A program made the position numbers and the translations under genes. The notes beneath the pieces are model-generated. The model was not told the DNA's origin and made no database searches. It saw only the letters and a list, made by a program, of their open reading frames with translations. From UBA12077 sp964606845 (lineage in GTDB: Bacteria > Bacteroidota > Bacteroidia > Bacteroidales > UBA12077), in the NCBI GenBank assembly GCA_964606845.1, contig CAZSIC010000003.1, forward strand, positions 10,402 to 74,401: a DNA stretch of 64,000 nucleotides, read 5' to 3'. Of this stretch, positions 54,496-62,589 are shown piece after piece (the first letter of the stretch is position 1; every line of letters begins with the position of its first letter).

Positions 54496-56990
54496 TAAAA
54501 AAATACATATTATTATTTTGTTTGCTGATTTTCCTGAATGCTCCATCTTTGGCTCAGAAAATCAGCATTTCAGTGAATAATAAACCACTGAGTGAAGTTT
54601 TGGTTCAACTCAGGGATATTAATGATTTGGCTTTTTCATTCAATGACACTGAACTTCGCCAATATTATGTTACTATAGACAAACAATTTGAAAGCACAGA
54701 AGAAATGCTTTCTTTTTTATTAGAAGACTTACCTTTAGCATGGGAAAAGACAGGTAATATTTATGTTATTTATCACCAAAAGAAACAAACTCATGAAAAA
54801 CCGGTAACATATACATTAAGTGGACGTATTCTAGATCGTAACTCTCTTGAACCCTTACCTTATTCAACTGTAGCAATAAATAAATCCGGAACAATTACAG
54901 ACGAAGATGGTTTTTTTAGCCATCGTTCTACAGATAGTATTTTCAAAGTTAAAATTTCTTACCTGGGATATTATATAATTGATACCACGCTTTCGCCGGA
55001 CAAAAAACACTTAATAAAGATGACAGCTTCCTCAGAAGAACTTGAAGAAGTTGTAATTCATGACCGTTTAATAGAAAGTTTTCTCTATTCAGAAAACCTG
55101 CCAGGTATGATACGTTTGAATCACAAAATCACCAAGTTTTTGCCTGGTAGTAGCAACAATTCTATTTTCAATCTTCTCCGTTTACAAACAGGGATATCAG
55201 CCACTGCCGAATCCTCAGGAAACCTTATAATTTGGGGTTCATACGAAGGGCAAAGCCGCATTCTTTTCGATGATATGTTATTGTTTGGAATGAAAAACTT
55301 TAACGACAACATTGGAATTGTAAATCCATTGGTTGTTAAAGATGTTAAACTTATGAAAGCTTCATTTGGAGCTAGTTATGGAGATTGTGTAGGAGGTATT
55401 GCCGATATTACAGGAAAAGATGGTAACCGCAAAAAAATTTCTATGGACATGAGTGTGGATAATTTCACAGTTAACAGTATGCTGGAAACCCCTTTAAGTG
55501 ATAACTCTTCATTATTATTAGCATTTAGACAAACTTATCGTAACCTTTATAATCCAAAAGAATTGGAACTGACTCAAAACAAACAAAATAGTATAGAATC
55601 GGATATAACATTAGTGCCAGATTATACATTTCGCGATATGAATCTGAAATATACTTTTCGGAATGAAAAAGACATCCATGTTCAGTTTAGTTTTCTTGCC
55701 GCACAGGATAAATTCTCATACAATGTGGATGATATGCTTACAGATTGGTTACAATTGCTTAGAAATACACAGGAAACAAGTATACAAAAAGGGGCTTCAT
55801 TTGTTATTGGGAAAGATAGCAAAAAAGGGATAAGTACCCGCTTAGGTGTGTCATTTTCTTCCCTGGAGAACAAATTCGATAATCAAAATAGTTCCATCAA
55901 CATTTTCAATAACAATACAATGAAATATACACGTCAGGAAACTATAAATAACACACAGGAAATAAATGTACATCTAGATTCAAAATGGGCTGTTAATGAT
56001 ATCCACCAGATAGAAGGCGGCCTCTCCTGGGTAAGTAACAGTTCATCATGGCATGAAGATACTTCAAATGTAAATATGATCGACCAAAGTATAAAAGGAA
56101 ATCATATTACTTTTATGGCCGAAGACCACATAACATTCGAAAATTTTAAACTAATAACAGGTATAAGGCTAACCCGTGTACCAAATCTTCAAAAAACTTT
56201 TTTTGAACCACGCCTTTCCGCATCGTATAGCATTAGTAAATCTATAAATTTCAATCTGGCAGGAGGATTATACCGACAATTTCTAACTAAAAATTCTGTT
56301 GAGGATGGGTATGGCAACTATAGATATATGTGGATATTAGCCAATGAAACCGATTACCCTGTTTTACGAGCTAAACATATCTCTGCTTCTGTTACTTTGG
56401 AGCAAAAAAATACTCAGGCCAGCCTTACTCCATTTTATAAATATACAGACGGCCTTACACGTTACCTCAATTTCAGATTAAGAGATATTGAGACACTTTC
56501 TACTGGGCATAGCCGTAGTTACGGATTGGATTTTTACCTGAAACAAAATTTTAAAGGACATACAGCATGGATGTCTTATACACTATGCAAAACAGAGGAA
56601 CTCTTCGAACATTTTCCTGACCATGAATACCTTTATGCACCACAAGACCAGCGACACGAGTTGAAAGTTGCAACCTTATTAAATTTTGATCCCATCTATT
56701 TTTCGGCTAATTATGTTTATGGCTCTGGATTCCCCCTGATAAAATTTAGCTCGAATGGAATAACCTATGAAAGGATACCTTACAAACGGCTTGACTTAGC
56801 TTTGACATATAAATTTAATATTAAAAAAATTTTTGGAGAAGCCGGACTTTCAATTCTAAATTTGTTAGATCATGAAAATTACCTTTATAACAACCTTGAA
56901 CGTGTCCCTACTAGCCAAATTAGTAGTATCAATATTTATCAACAATCAATTCCTTTCACACCCACAATTTACTTAAAAATAGGGTTTTAA
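54492..56990 (+). CDS. STN-domain TonB-dependent receptor
   Basis: Outer-membrane transducer/transporter (832 residues). The signal peptide ends at SLAQK (residue 22). An STN signalling domain (about 23-97) is followed by a carboxypeptidase-D regulatory-like domain (about 110-175, GRILDRNSLEPLPYSTVAINKSGTITDEDGFF). The plug (about 200-310) includes GASYGDCVGGIADITG, and the barrel runs to the terminal KIGF. The start is TTG, overlapping the FecR stop by 4 bases. No SusD gene follows, so this is a FecA-like, not SusCD, arrangement. The substrate is unknown. Confidence 0.92.
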   Translation: MIKKYILLFCLLIFLNAPSLAQKISISVNNKPLSEVLVQLRDINDLAFSFNDTELRQYYVTIDKQFESTEEMLSFLLEDLPLAWEKTGNIYVIYHQKKQTHEKPVTYTLSGRILDRNSLEPLPYSTVAINKSGTITDEDGFFSHRSTDSIFKVKISYLGYYIIDTTLSPDKKHLIKMTASSEELEEVVIHDRLIESFLYSENLPGMIRLNHKITKFLPGSSNNSIFNLLRLQTGISATAESSGNLIIWGSYEGQSRILFDDMLLFGMKNFNDNIGIVNPLVVKDVKLMKASFGASYGDCVGGIADITGKDGNRKKISMDMSVDNFTVNSMLETPLSDNSSLLLAFRQTYRNLYNPKELELTQNKQNSIESDITLVPDYTFRDMNLKYTFRNEKDIHVQFSFLAAQDKFSYNVDDMLTDWLQLLRNTQETSIQKGASFVIGKDSKKGISTRLGVSFSSLENKFDNQNSSINIFNNNTMKYTRQETINNTQEINVHLDSKWAVNDIHQIEGGLSWVSNSSSWHEDTSNVNMIDQSIKGNHITFMAEDHITFENFKLITGIRLTRVPNLQKTFFEPRLSASYSISKSINFNLAGGLYRQFLTKNSVEDGYGNYRYMWILANETDYPVLRAKHISASVTLEQKNTQASLTPFYKYTDGLTRYLNFRLRDIETLSTGHSRSYGLDFYLKQNFKGHTAWMSYTLCKTEELFEHFPDHEYLYAPQDQRHELKVATLLNFDPIYFSANYVYGSGFPLIKFSSNGITYERIPYKRLDLALTYKFNIKKIFGEAGLSILNLLDHENYLYNNLERVPTSQISSINIYQQSIPFTPTIYLKIGF

Positions 56991-57187
56991 TTTCTATGAA
57001 ATTTGGTTTTAAATTAAAAAATAAAATCATTACCCTATTGTTTCCGGGTGAATCAGCCTCTAAAATCATTGGAACGGATATATAGATTTAAATTTGTACT
57101 TTTATAACAATGAAAAAGAGGAAATTGTAACTATGGATAATTTTCAAAGCAGGAAGTTAGGATATTAATTAATTCATTGCACTTCCA

Positions 57188-57868
57188 TTAAAAAGCATTT
57201 TGGTATTTTGCCATATAAAAATCCTTGTTTTTCAATTTGTATTGCATGATATATCGTGGGTGTTCGAGTGGTATAATCTGATCAAAAAATCCATACTCAT
57301 GGTTGATTTGTTGTAAAAATTTAAGGTTTTTACCGGCTCCAAAACTGTAAACGATGCTCCGGTCAACGCCAAAATCAATTTGCCTTTGTAAACTTTCGAT
57401 CATAAAAGGAGTAACAATATTCTGCAATGCTTTGCTGTCGTAATAATTAAAGTTTACCTCCTTCCCTTTGTCATTGGTTTTAACAAACCCCAACGGAGAA
57501 ATTGAGTTGATATAAAACCGGCTGTAAAATTCCTCCACACCTCCATATTGCTCAATCACATCATAAACAAACACCGAAGAGGTTTCGTGGGTGGTTATAC
57601 CGTCGAGTTTTATTCCGCATTTTTCTTCCAGCCGTTTGGTATCGGTAAACGGAATTCCGGTAACACCGGCACCAAAACGTCCGGGATTAATTCCCAGAAT
57701 TAACCTGCGTTGGTTATGGTCGTTGTAATACTTTTGATAGAATTTTGATGAAATTTCCAGCGCATCTTTATTTTCCCTGAAAGGGTTCATTACCCTGATA
57801 TTTTCCGGTAATGTTACCGTTAAATCAAGATTTTTATTGAATTGTATTACTTTTTCGGCAAAGGTCAT
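57188..57868 (-). CDS. SMUG2-type uracil-DNA glycosylase family protein
   Basis: Protein of the DUF4918/SMUG2 branch of the uracil-DNA glycosylase superfamily (226 residues), which removes uracil or its oxidised forms in base-excision repair. The active-site motif LGINPGRFGAGVTGIPFTD (about 78-96) carries Asn80 in GINPG. A C-terminal motif with His (PLEHPRYI, about 201-208) fits the second catalytic motif. Monocistronic, next to a repeat stretch. Activity on a given base is not proven by sequence. Confidence 0.85.
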   Translation of the reverse strand: MTFAEKVIQFNKNLDLTVTLPENIRVMNPFRENKDALEISSKFYQKYYNDHNQRRLILGINPGRFGAGVTGIPFTDTKRLEEKCGIKLDGITTHETSSVFVYDVIEQYGGVEEFYSRFYINSISPLGFVKTNDKGKEVNFNYYDSKALQNIVTPFMIESLQRQIDFGVDRSIVYSFGAGKNLKFLQQINHEYGFFDQIIPLEHPRYIMQYKLKNKDFYMAKYQNAF

Positions 57869-57923
57869 ATACTTATTTTTTTTGTAATCATTCCGAGCTT
57901 ATTCCTAAACCTTTTTTCTTGTA

Positions 57924-58007
57924 GTCATTCTGAATTCCTGCCTACCGGTTTACCAGCCGTGGCAAACTTACATGCCGTATGGCATGCAGGCAGGAGTTCT
58001 GAGTGAC
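57924..58007. repeat. Large inverted repeat with GCCTGC-rich arms
   Basis: GTCATTCTGAATTCCTGCCT (57924-57943) pairs with an inverted copy at 57988-58007 (17 of 20). The inside has TGCCGTATGGCA and other small palindromes. No coding frame is likely. Confidence 0.75.
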
Positions 58008-58018
58008 GTTAGTGTTTT

Positions 58019-58048
58019 GCAGTCATTCCGAACTAGTTTCGGAATCTG
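58019..58048. repeat. Hairpin repeat, left flank of the GIY-YIG gene
   Basis: The 30-base unit GCAGTCAT-TCCGAA-CTAG-TTTCGGAA-TCTG forms a hairpin. An inverted relative lies at 58392-58421. The stop codon of the GIY-YIG gene (58023-58025) is inside this unit. Confidence 0.85.
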
Positions 58049-58376
58049 CCAAAACACTCTTTTTATATTCTTTTATCTCAGCATCTGTGAACCAATCTCC
58101 AGCCATATCTTTCAACTCAGGGTTTTCTTCTTTAATGATGTTCCATTTCCAATCGCTATGCCAGTTTTTTAATTGTTTTTCCCTGTCGATTGCTCTCTGC
58201 ATTCCATCTATTTTCTCCCAATATAACAAATCAAAAAGATTATATTTTGATGTAAAAACCGAACCACAAGCTGCTTTATGTTCAAGAATGCGGCGTTCAA
58301 GATTATTGGTAACACCAATATATAGGGTTGTTCTGTTTTTGTTTGACAGGATGTAGACGTATCCTTGTTTTATCAT
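58023..58376 (-). CDS. GIY-YIG nuclease family protein
   Basis: Small single-domain GIY-YIG endonuclease (UPF0213/YhbQ-like, 117 residues). YVYIL and YIGVTNNLERR (the GIY and YIG strands plus the catalytic Arg) are at about residues 5-32. The downstream Glu in REKQLKNW (about 82-89) fits the metal-binding Glu. The frame is open to 58415, but that lead (MLNSFQHL) is translated from a hairpin repeat, so ATG 58376 (MIKQGY) is preferred. The last residues (ADSETSSE) also come from a repeat. Function is unknown: repair, or mobility of the flanking repeats. Confidence 0.88.
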   Translation of the reverse strand: MIKQGYVYILSNKNRTTLYIGVTNNLERRILEHKAACGSVFTSKYNLFDLLYWEKIDGMQRAIDREKQLKNWHSDWKWNIIKEENPELKDMAGDWFTDAEIKEYKKSVLADSETSSE

Positions 58377-58391
58377 TGCTGCTTTTTTAAA

Positions 58392-58421
58392 CAGATGCTG
58401 AAACGAGTTCAGCATGACTGC
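58392..58421. repeat. Hairpin repeat, right flank of the GIY-YIG gene (inverted)
   Basis: Inverted relative of 58019-58048. The two 30-base units match at 24 positions. The differences in the stem occur as paired changes (TTCCGAA/TTCGGAA versus TGCTGAA/TTCAGCA), so the hairpin is kept. Confidence 0.85.
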
Positions 58422-58483
58422 TACTAATTATTTTTACTACTCTACAATACAGAAAGTAATTATTTTATCTTATAAAAAAGAAT

Positions 58484-58505
58484 ATTTACTGTTTAAGCAG
58501 TAAAT
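58484..58505. promoter_or_regulatory. hipBST operator O1
   Basis: Perfect palindrome ATTTACTG-TTTAAG-CAGTAAAT, about 160 bases upstream of hipB. First of three similar sites spaced 71-72 bases apart. Confidence 0.75.
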
Positions 58506-58556
58506 ATACATATTATAATCTTATTTACTTCAAATTTTAATAATAACACATATTTT

Positions 58557-58574
58557 TTACTGCCTAAGCAGTAA
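58557..58574. promoter_or_regulatory. hipBST operator O2
   Basis: TTACTG-CCTAAG-CAGTAA, the same core as O1 with perfect 6-base arms, centred 71 bases from O1. Confidence 0.75.
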
Positions 58575-58600
58575 TTTATATTAATTTTAACATAAGCAAA

Positions 58601-58631
58601 TTTGATAATTCAATAAAAACACTTATATTTA
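58601..58631 (+). promoter_or_regulatory. hipBST promoter
   Basis: TTTG (58601-58604), a 19-base spacer and TATATTTA (58624-58631) fit the Bacteroidota consensus except in the last base. The -7 element overlaps operator O3, which fits repression by HipB. Confidence 0.65.
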
Positions 58632-58646
58632 CCGTTTAAACAGTAA
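58629..58646. promoter_or_regulatory. hipBST operator O3
   Basis: TTACCG-TTTAAA-CAGTAA, with one mismatch to the O1/O2 core. It lies just upstream of the hipB ATG, over the -7 element and transcription start. Confidence 0.75.
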
Positions 58647-58652
58647 TTTGAC

Positions 58653-58892
58653 ATGGATTATATACAACATCTGGGTGATATTATCAAGTATCATAGAAAA
58701 AAAGCCGGACAAAGTCAAAATTCGTTAGCTGATATAGCTGGGGTTGGTAAAACTGTGGTTTTTGATATTGAAAAAGGGAAAGAAACCGTCCAGTTTAAAT
58801 CAATTATTCATGTGCTAAAAGCATTAAATATTAGTATCGAATTGAATAGTCCGTTAATGAATAAATATAATAAAGAACATGAGAACAGCTAA
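58653..58892 (+). CDS. hipB: HipB-like Xre-family repressor/antitoxin
   Basis: Small Xre helix-turn-helix protein (79 residues), first gene of a split HipBST operon. The HTH is at about residues 11-65 (IIKYHRKKAGQSQNSLADIAGVGKTVVFDIEKGKETVQFKSIIHVLKALNI). It should bind the three TTACTG..CAGTAA palindromes upstream and repress the operon. Its end overlaps hipS by 14 bases. Confidence 0.92.
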   Translation: MDYIQHLGDIIKYHRKKAGQSQNSLADIAGVGKTVVFDIEKGKETVQFKSIIHVLKALNISIELNSPLMNKYNKEHENS

Positions 58893-59190
58893 AGTATATA
58901 TGTATAATAAGCCGGCTGGTTATTTAACCGAGATTGAAAAAAACAGGAAATATAAGTTCTCTTATGATGATAATTATAAAGGTGAACCAATCTCATTAAC
59001 GATGCCTGTTGAGTGTAAAGAGTTCACTTTTAATTCTTTTCCGCCATTTTTTGATGGCCTGTTACCTGAAGGTATACAATTGGACGGTCTGTTGAGATTT
59101 AAAAAAATAGATAAGGATGATTATTTCAGCCAATTAATTGCTACCGGAGCAGATTTGGTTGGTGCTATTAGTGTGGAGGAAATGTCATGA
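58879..59190 (+). CDS. hipS: HipS-like protein (HipA N-terminal subdomain)
   Basis: A 103-residue protein equal to the N-terminal subdomain 1 of HipA (RTAKVYMYNKPAGYLTEIEKN, then FPPFFDGLLPEG at about 54-65, then ATGADLVGAISV near the end). In the tripartite E. coli O127 system the separate HipS is the antitoxin that covers the kinase active site. Overlaps of 14 bases with hipB and 4 with hipT show tight coupling. No Trp is present, unlike the E. coli HipS described with a Trp entering the kinase site (from memory). Confidence 0.88.
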   Translation: MRTAKVYMYNKPAGYLTEIEKNRKYKFSYDDNYKGEPISLTMPVECKEFTFNSFPPFFDGLLPEGIQLDGLLRFKKIDKDDYFSQLIATGADLVGAISVEEMS

Positions 59191-60113
59191 ACAAATGTCC
59201 AATCACATATGAAAGCTGTGAAGGTAATTACTCTCAAAACGGACTAAAAATTCTTTCACGAAAGCTTAAAGACTTAAAAAATTTAGATTATTCAGCTGAA
59301 GAACAAAGGCATGAGGCTGCTAAACGTGCAACCAAAATGTCGATACAAGGAGTGCAGCCTAAATTGAGTGCTATTTTAAATGTTCAACAATCCAAATTTG
59401 AAATTGTAGATATTAAAGGGAAGTACATCATAAAACCACAGCATCACATATACCCGCAATTGCCGGAGAACGAAGATTTAACCATGAAAATGGCTTCAAA
59501 ATGCGGAATTGATACACCAGTACACGGACTTGTATATTCTAAAGATGGTACCCTATCCTATTTTATTAAAAGATATGATAGAATTGGTAAGAATAATAAA
59601 TTACATGTAGAAGATTTTGCACAGTTAGCTGGAGAAACAAGAGATACTAAATATAATTATTCTGTAGAAAAAATGATAAAACTAATTGACGATTTCTGTA
59701 CTTTCCCTCAAATAGAAAAAATCAAGTTCTTTAAGCGATTTTTATTCAATTTTCTGACTGGAAATGAAGATATGCACCTTAAAAACTATTCTGTTATATC
59801 TCAAAATGATAAAATTGAATTATGCCCTGCCTATGACTTTTTGAATTCAAGTATCGTTTTAGGAAAAGATGTTGAAGAATCTGCGTTACCCTTAAAAGGA
59901 AAAAAGAAAAACCTGACTAAAATTATTCTTGTGGATTATCTGGGAGCAGAAAGATTAAATCTTAACCAAACAGTGATTGATAAAACACTTAAAGAATTGC
60001 AAAGTGCAATACCTTCATGGTTTAAGCTGGTAAATAATTCATTTTTAAAAAAGAATCTAAGAGATGATTATAAAGAAATGTTAGAAAAAAGAATAAAATT
60101 GCTTGATCTATAA
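59187..60113 (+). CDS. hipT: HipT-like Ser/Thr kinase toxin
   Basis: Kinase core of a split HipA (308 residues). The Gly-rich loop is MSIQGVQPKLS (about 51-61), the ATP-binding Lys is in YIIKPQ (Lys83), the catalytic Asp195 is in GNEDMHLKN, and the metal Asp217 is in PAYDF. All kinase residues appear intact. The loop has Ser-Ile-Gln instead of the Ser-Ile-Ser of E. coli HipT, so only one of the two autophosphorylation serines is kept. Known HipA-type kinases phosphorylate glutamyl- or tryptophanyl-tRNA synthetase; the target here is unknown. Confidence 0.92.
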   Translation: MNKCPITYESCEGNYSQNGLKILSRKLKDLKNLDYSAEEQRHEAAKRATKMSIQGVQPKLSAILNVQQSKFEIVDIKGKYIIKPQHHIYPQLPENEDLTMKMASKCGIDTPVHGLVYSKDGTLSYFIKRYDRIGKNNKLHVEDFAQLAGETRDTKYNYSVEKMIKLIDDFCTFPQIEKIKFFKRFLFNFLTGNEDMHLKNYSVISQNDKIELCPAYDFLNSSIVLGKDVEESALPLKGKKKNLTKIILVDYLGAERLNLNQTVIDKTLKELQSAIPSWFKLVNNSFLKKNLRDDYKEMLEKRIKLLDL

Positions 60114-60445
60114 AAGATACAAAATATAACGTTTTTACCGGAAAAAACGTTACATTATTTTAACATAGATACCCCGAATAATAACCTTTTCTTTCCCTTT
60201 TATCTTCAATCAACGCGGGTTAAAATGATGAAATTGACCTATGAGAAAAAATAACAATATCGTTAATATAAGAAACAGGATAACCATAAAGAAATTTTTT
60301 TCATAAAATTGGTTTTTACACCAAACGATTTAAAAAAATTGTAGTTAAAATTTTCAATTATTCATAAGCACGTATTTAACAAATTATTTACTGTAAGAAA
60401 TTGTTTTTGCTTAACTTCGTTATTATAATCAACCTTTAATTTGTT
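60114..60445. other. Gap after hipBST with one perfect hairpin
   Basis: No gene is seen in 332 bases. TAACGTTTTT (60127-60136) and AAAAACGTTA (60143-60152) form a perfect 10-base stem soon after the hipT stop, but the T run is inside the stem, so it is not a classic terminator. ATTTACTG (60386-60393) repeats one arm of hipBST operator O1. Confidence 0.6.
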
Positions 60446-61282
60446 ATGAATAATACTGAAAACGACAATTACAATCAGAAAATTGATAACGAACTCAAGA
60501 AAAAAGAGTTAGAAGAGAAGTATGGCGCGCATTTTAATCAGGAAAGCAATATTTCGCCCGAATTGGAAAGCGAATGGTTAAAAAATATTGAAAAATTTGA
60601 GGAGCAATTCAATAATGCCCAAACCATAACTGTTTGGGAGCACTTAGGAGAACCAAATTTTAAAAAAATTAACGAATTAAATCCTGAAGAAATTTCAAAT
60701 GAATTGCAAAGGTTATATGTTTTAATGAACGAAAACAACATTTGCCTGGATACTTTATGTGATGTTGATGAAACAGAGCTATACCGATTTATTACAGAAG
60801 AGCTTTTTGTTTATGAGATTGACAATATACGTATCGAAGGGATGAACACATGTTTTATATATGAAGATTTTCATCCTAACGCCGAATACGATATTGAACA
60901 AGCATATGATTATTTTTTCAGATGTACTATGTCTAAAATGCAGAATATTAGTGGAGACGGCTATGATTTGTTGTACATCGACACAAAAAATTACCATGAT
61001 ACCAATGGAAAAAAGTTAGAAGAAGAAAAAGTGATAAATAAAATCAATCAGTTTCTTGAATCTTTTGATTATTTCAAAATCATATCAAATGAAATAAATG
61101 AGATAAGTATAAATAAGGAAAAAACAGATGCACAAATAAGATGTAAAATTCATTACATAGGATGCTTTAATAATAATCCGGAAACGATAACATATAAAGG
61201 CAATGGAGTTTTCCGCCTTAAACCAAGTGAGTATGGCGGATGGGATATGTACCATATAAATTTACCGGGATTACAAATTTAG
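60446..61282 (+). CDS. Conserved-looking protein of unknown function
   Basis: Not recognised. The 278-residue cytoplasmic protein is acidic, with a helical N-terminus (residues 1-65) and a central block with ELQRLYVLMNENNICLDTLCDVDETELYRFITEEL (about 85-120). The C-terminal alpha/beta part ends GVFRLKPSEYGGWDMYHINLPG, which resembles an NTF2-like fold. No signal peptide or membrane segment. It lies between hipBST and three more uncharacterised genes. Confidence 0.75.
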   Translation: MNNTENDNYNQKIDNELKKKELEEKYGAHFNQESNISPELESEWLKNIEKFEEQFNNAQTITVWEHLGEPNFKKINELNPEEISNELQRLYVLMNENNICLDTLCDVDETELYRFITEELFVYEIDNIRIEGMNTCFIYEDFHPNAEYDIEQAYDYFFRCTMSKMQNISGDGYDLLYIDTKNYHDTNGKKLEEEKVINKINQFLESFDYFKIISNEINEISINKEKTDAQIRCKIHYIGCFNNNPETITYKGNGVFRLKPSEYGGWDMYHINLPGLQI

Positions 61283-61314
61283 TTTTTTAGCGTTTTTAAA
61301 ATACCATTTAAAAA

Positions 61315-61383
61315 ATGTTGAAACAAATCAAACCGATTAAGGTAAAAGATGGATTTGAAATATATTCAAGAAAAATCGCATGA
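61315..61383 (+). CDS. 22-residue ORF coupled to the next gene
   Basis: ATG 61315 to TGA 61381-61383 encodes MLKQIKPIKVKDGFEIYSRK followed by IA. The stop overlaps the next gene's start codon (ATGA). It may be a leader peptide or simply the upstream part of a frame-shifted gene. No Shine-Dalgarno sequence is seen. Confidence 0.35.
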   Translation: MLKQIKPIKVKDGFEIYSRKIA

Positions 61384-61850
61384 TGGAAAAAGATAAATTA
61401 TTCAGATTGCCCAGAAAAGTTAAAAAGAAATTAAAGAAGAATATTTGGTTATACCCTGCCGATAAAAATGGGAATTCGTTAATGGCATGGCCAACATACT
61501 CACAAAAAGATTACAATGCATTAAAACAAGGTATTGTAAAAGATATTATGGCCGATAGTACCAAAGCAAAAAGAAAACAGGAAAAAAAAATACTTGATAA
61601 AGAAATCATTGTATCAGATGAACAACTTAAATCTTATGTAGATCATCTATTCGCAAAAGAGTTCCGGAATTCCAGCTATTTAACTTTGATAGAAGCAAAA
61701 AATAAACCACAAGCAAAAGTGGCATATTACAATTTTATCAATGCCTATCACTTAGCCCAAAACGGTGAAGAATCTTATGAAAATATTTGTTTTTTGTCAA
61801 TTGATTATGCCAGAGATTTACTCAAAGGAAAAAGAACAAAAAAGAAATGA
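61380..61850 (+). CDS. Basic protein of unknown function
   Basis: Not recognised. The 156-residue Lys-rich protein begins with RLPRKVKKKLKKNIWLYPAD (about 8-27) and NSLMAWPTYSQKDYNALKQGIV, and ends in KGKRTKKK. The strong positive charge suggests nucleic-acid binding. It starts at an ATGA overlap with a 22-residue frame. It is divergent in layout from the UPF0158/SWIM genes on the other strand. Confidence 0.7.
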   Translation: MMEKDKLFRLPRKVKKKLKKNIWLYPADKNGNSLMAWPTYSQKDYNALKQGIVKDIMADSTKAKRKQEKKILDKEIIVSDEQLKSYVDHLFAKEFRNSSYLTLIEAKNKPQAKVAYYNFINAYHLAQNGEESYENICFLSIDYARDLLKGKRTKKK

Positions 61851-62003
61851 TTTTTTTATGTCTTGACTAATTGCTCCGAAAATAAGTACAAGTAATACAT
61901 TTTTACATGTTAAAGTTTGGTAAATGACAAAAATTATTGTCGAATTTGAAATTTGTCATTTTAAAAATACAAAACCAATATTTAAAAAAACTTTAGGGAT
62001 AAT

Positions 62004-62588
62004 TCATTTTTTGTCATGTATTAAGATATTAAAGTTTGTTTTTAAAATATCCCAAACATAATACTCCCATTGTTTTTGTCTAAAATCAAACCACTGTTGC
62101 CTGTATTTTGAAGTTTCGACTATATACTTGAAGTTCGCAAAAGGCTTGCGTCTGTTTAGTGCGTTGATTAGTCTGTTTTGCAAATTACTATCATCGATTT
62201 CATCAATAAAATATTCCATTACCGTAAATGACTCGTGCGATTCCATAGGTTCTACTTCAATATATCTTTGCCATTTAAGATGTTTAATTTCTGCGCTTTC
62301 CCATTTTTCTCCTGTAATCAATTCAAATTCTTCAGGATCGGATATCATATCCCGGGGTAAAAACTCTATTTCTAACGTATCGGTATTTAGAAAGCAGATC
62401 ATACCAACCATTATAGTTTCAGCAATTTCAGAAACAACTTTTCTATATTTTTCCGGAATTTCTTCCCGATCAGGTACTTCATATATTTCATCCATCATAA
62501 AATGATGTATTTGCTCAAGTTTGTCTTTATCATTTTGGATGCTTTGCAAAACAGCCAAAATTTCGTTCATTAGCTGGTCTGTATTCAT
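62004..62588 (-). CDS. UPF0158 family protein
   Basis: UPF0158 family (194 residues), function unknown. The family pattern is visible: YIEVEPMESHESFTVMEYFIDEIDDSNLQNRLINALNRRKPFANFKYIVE, followed by RQQWFDFRQKQWEYYVWDIL. It starts one base after the stop of the SWIM-domain gene, so it is cotranscribed and probably translationally coupled. Confidence 0.75.
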   Translation of the reverse strand: MNTDQLMNEILAVLQSIQNDKDKLEQIHHFMMDEIYEVPDREEIPEKYRKVVSEIAETIMVGMICFLNTDTLEIEFLPRDMISDPEEFELITGEKWESAEIKHLKWQRYIEVEPMESHESFTVMEYFIDEIDDSNLQNRLINALNRRKPFANFKYIVETSKYRQQWFDFRQKQWEYYVWDILKTNFNILIHDKK

Positions 62589-62589
62589 A

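Noticed and set aside
56996..57085. 29-codon ORF after the TonB receptor gene
   Set aside because: It overlaps the end of the receptor gene, has no ribosome-binding site and no recognisable motif. It is probably chance.
60127..60152. Rho-independent terminator of hipBST
   Set aside because: The stem is perfect, but its T run lies inside the stem and no T tract follows. It is kept as a hairpin only.
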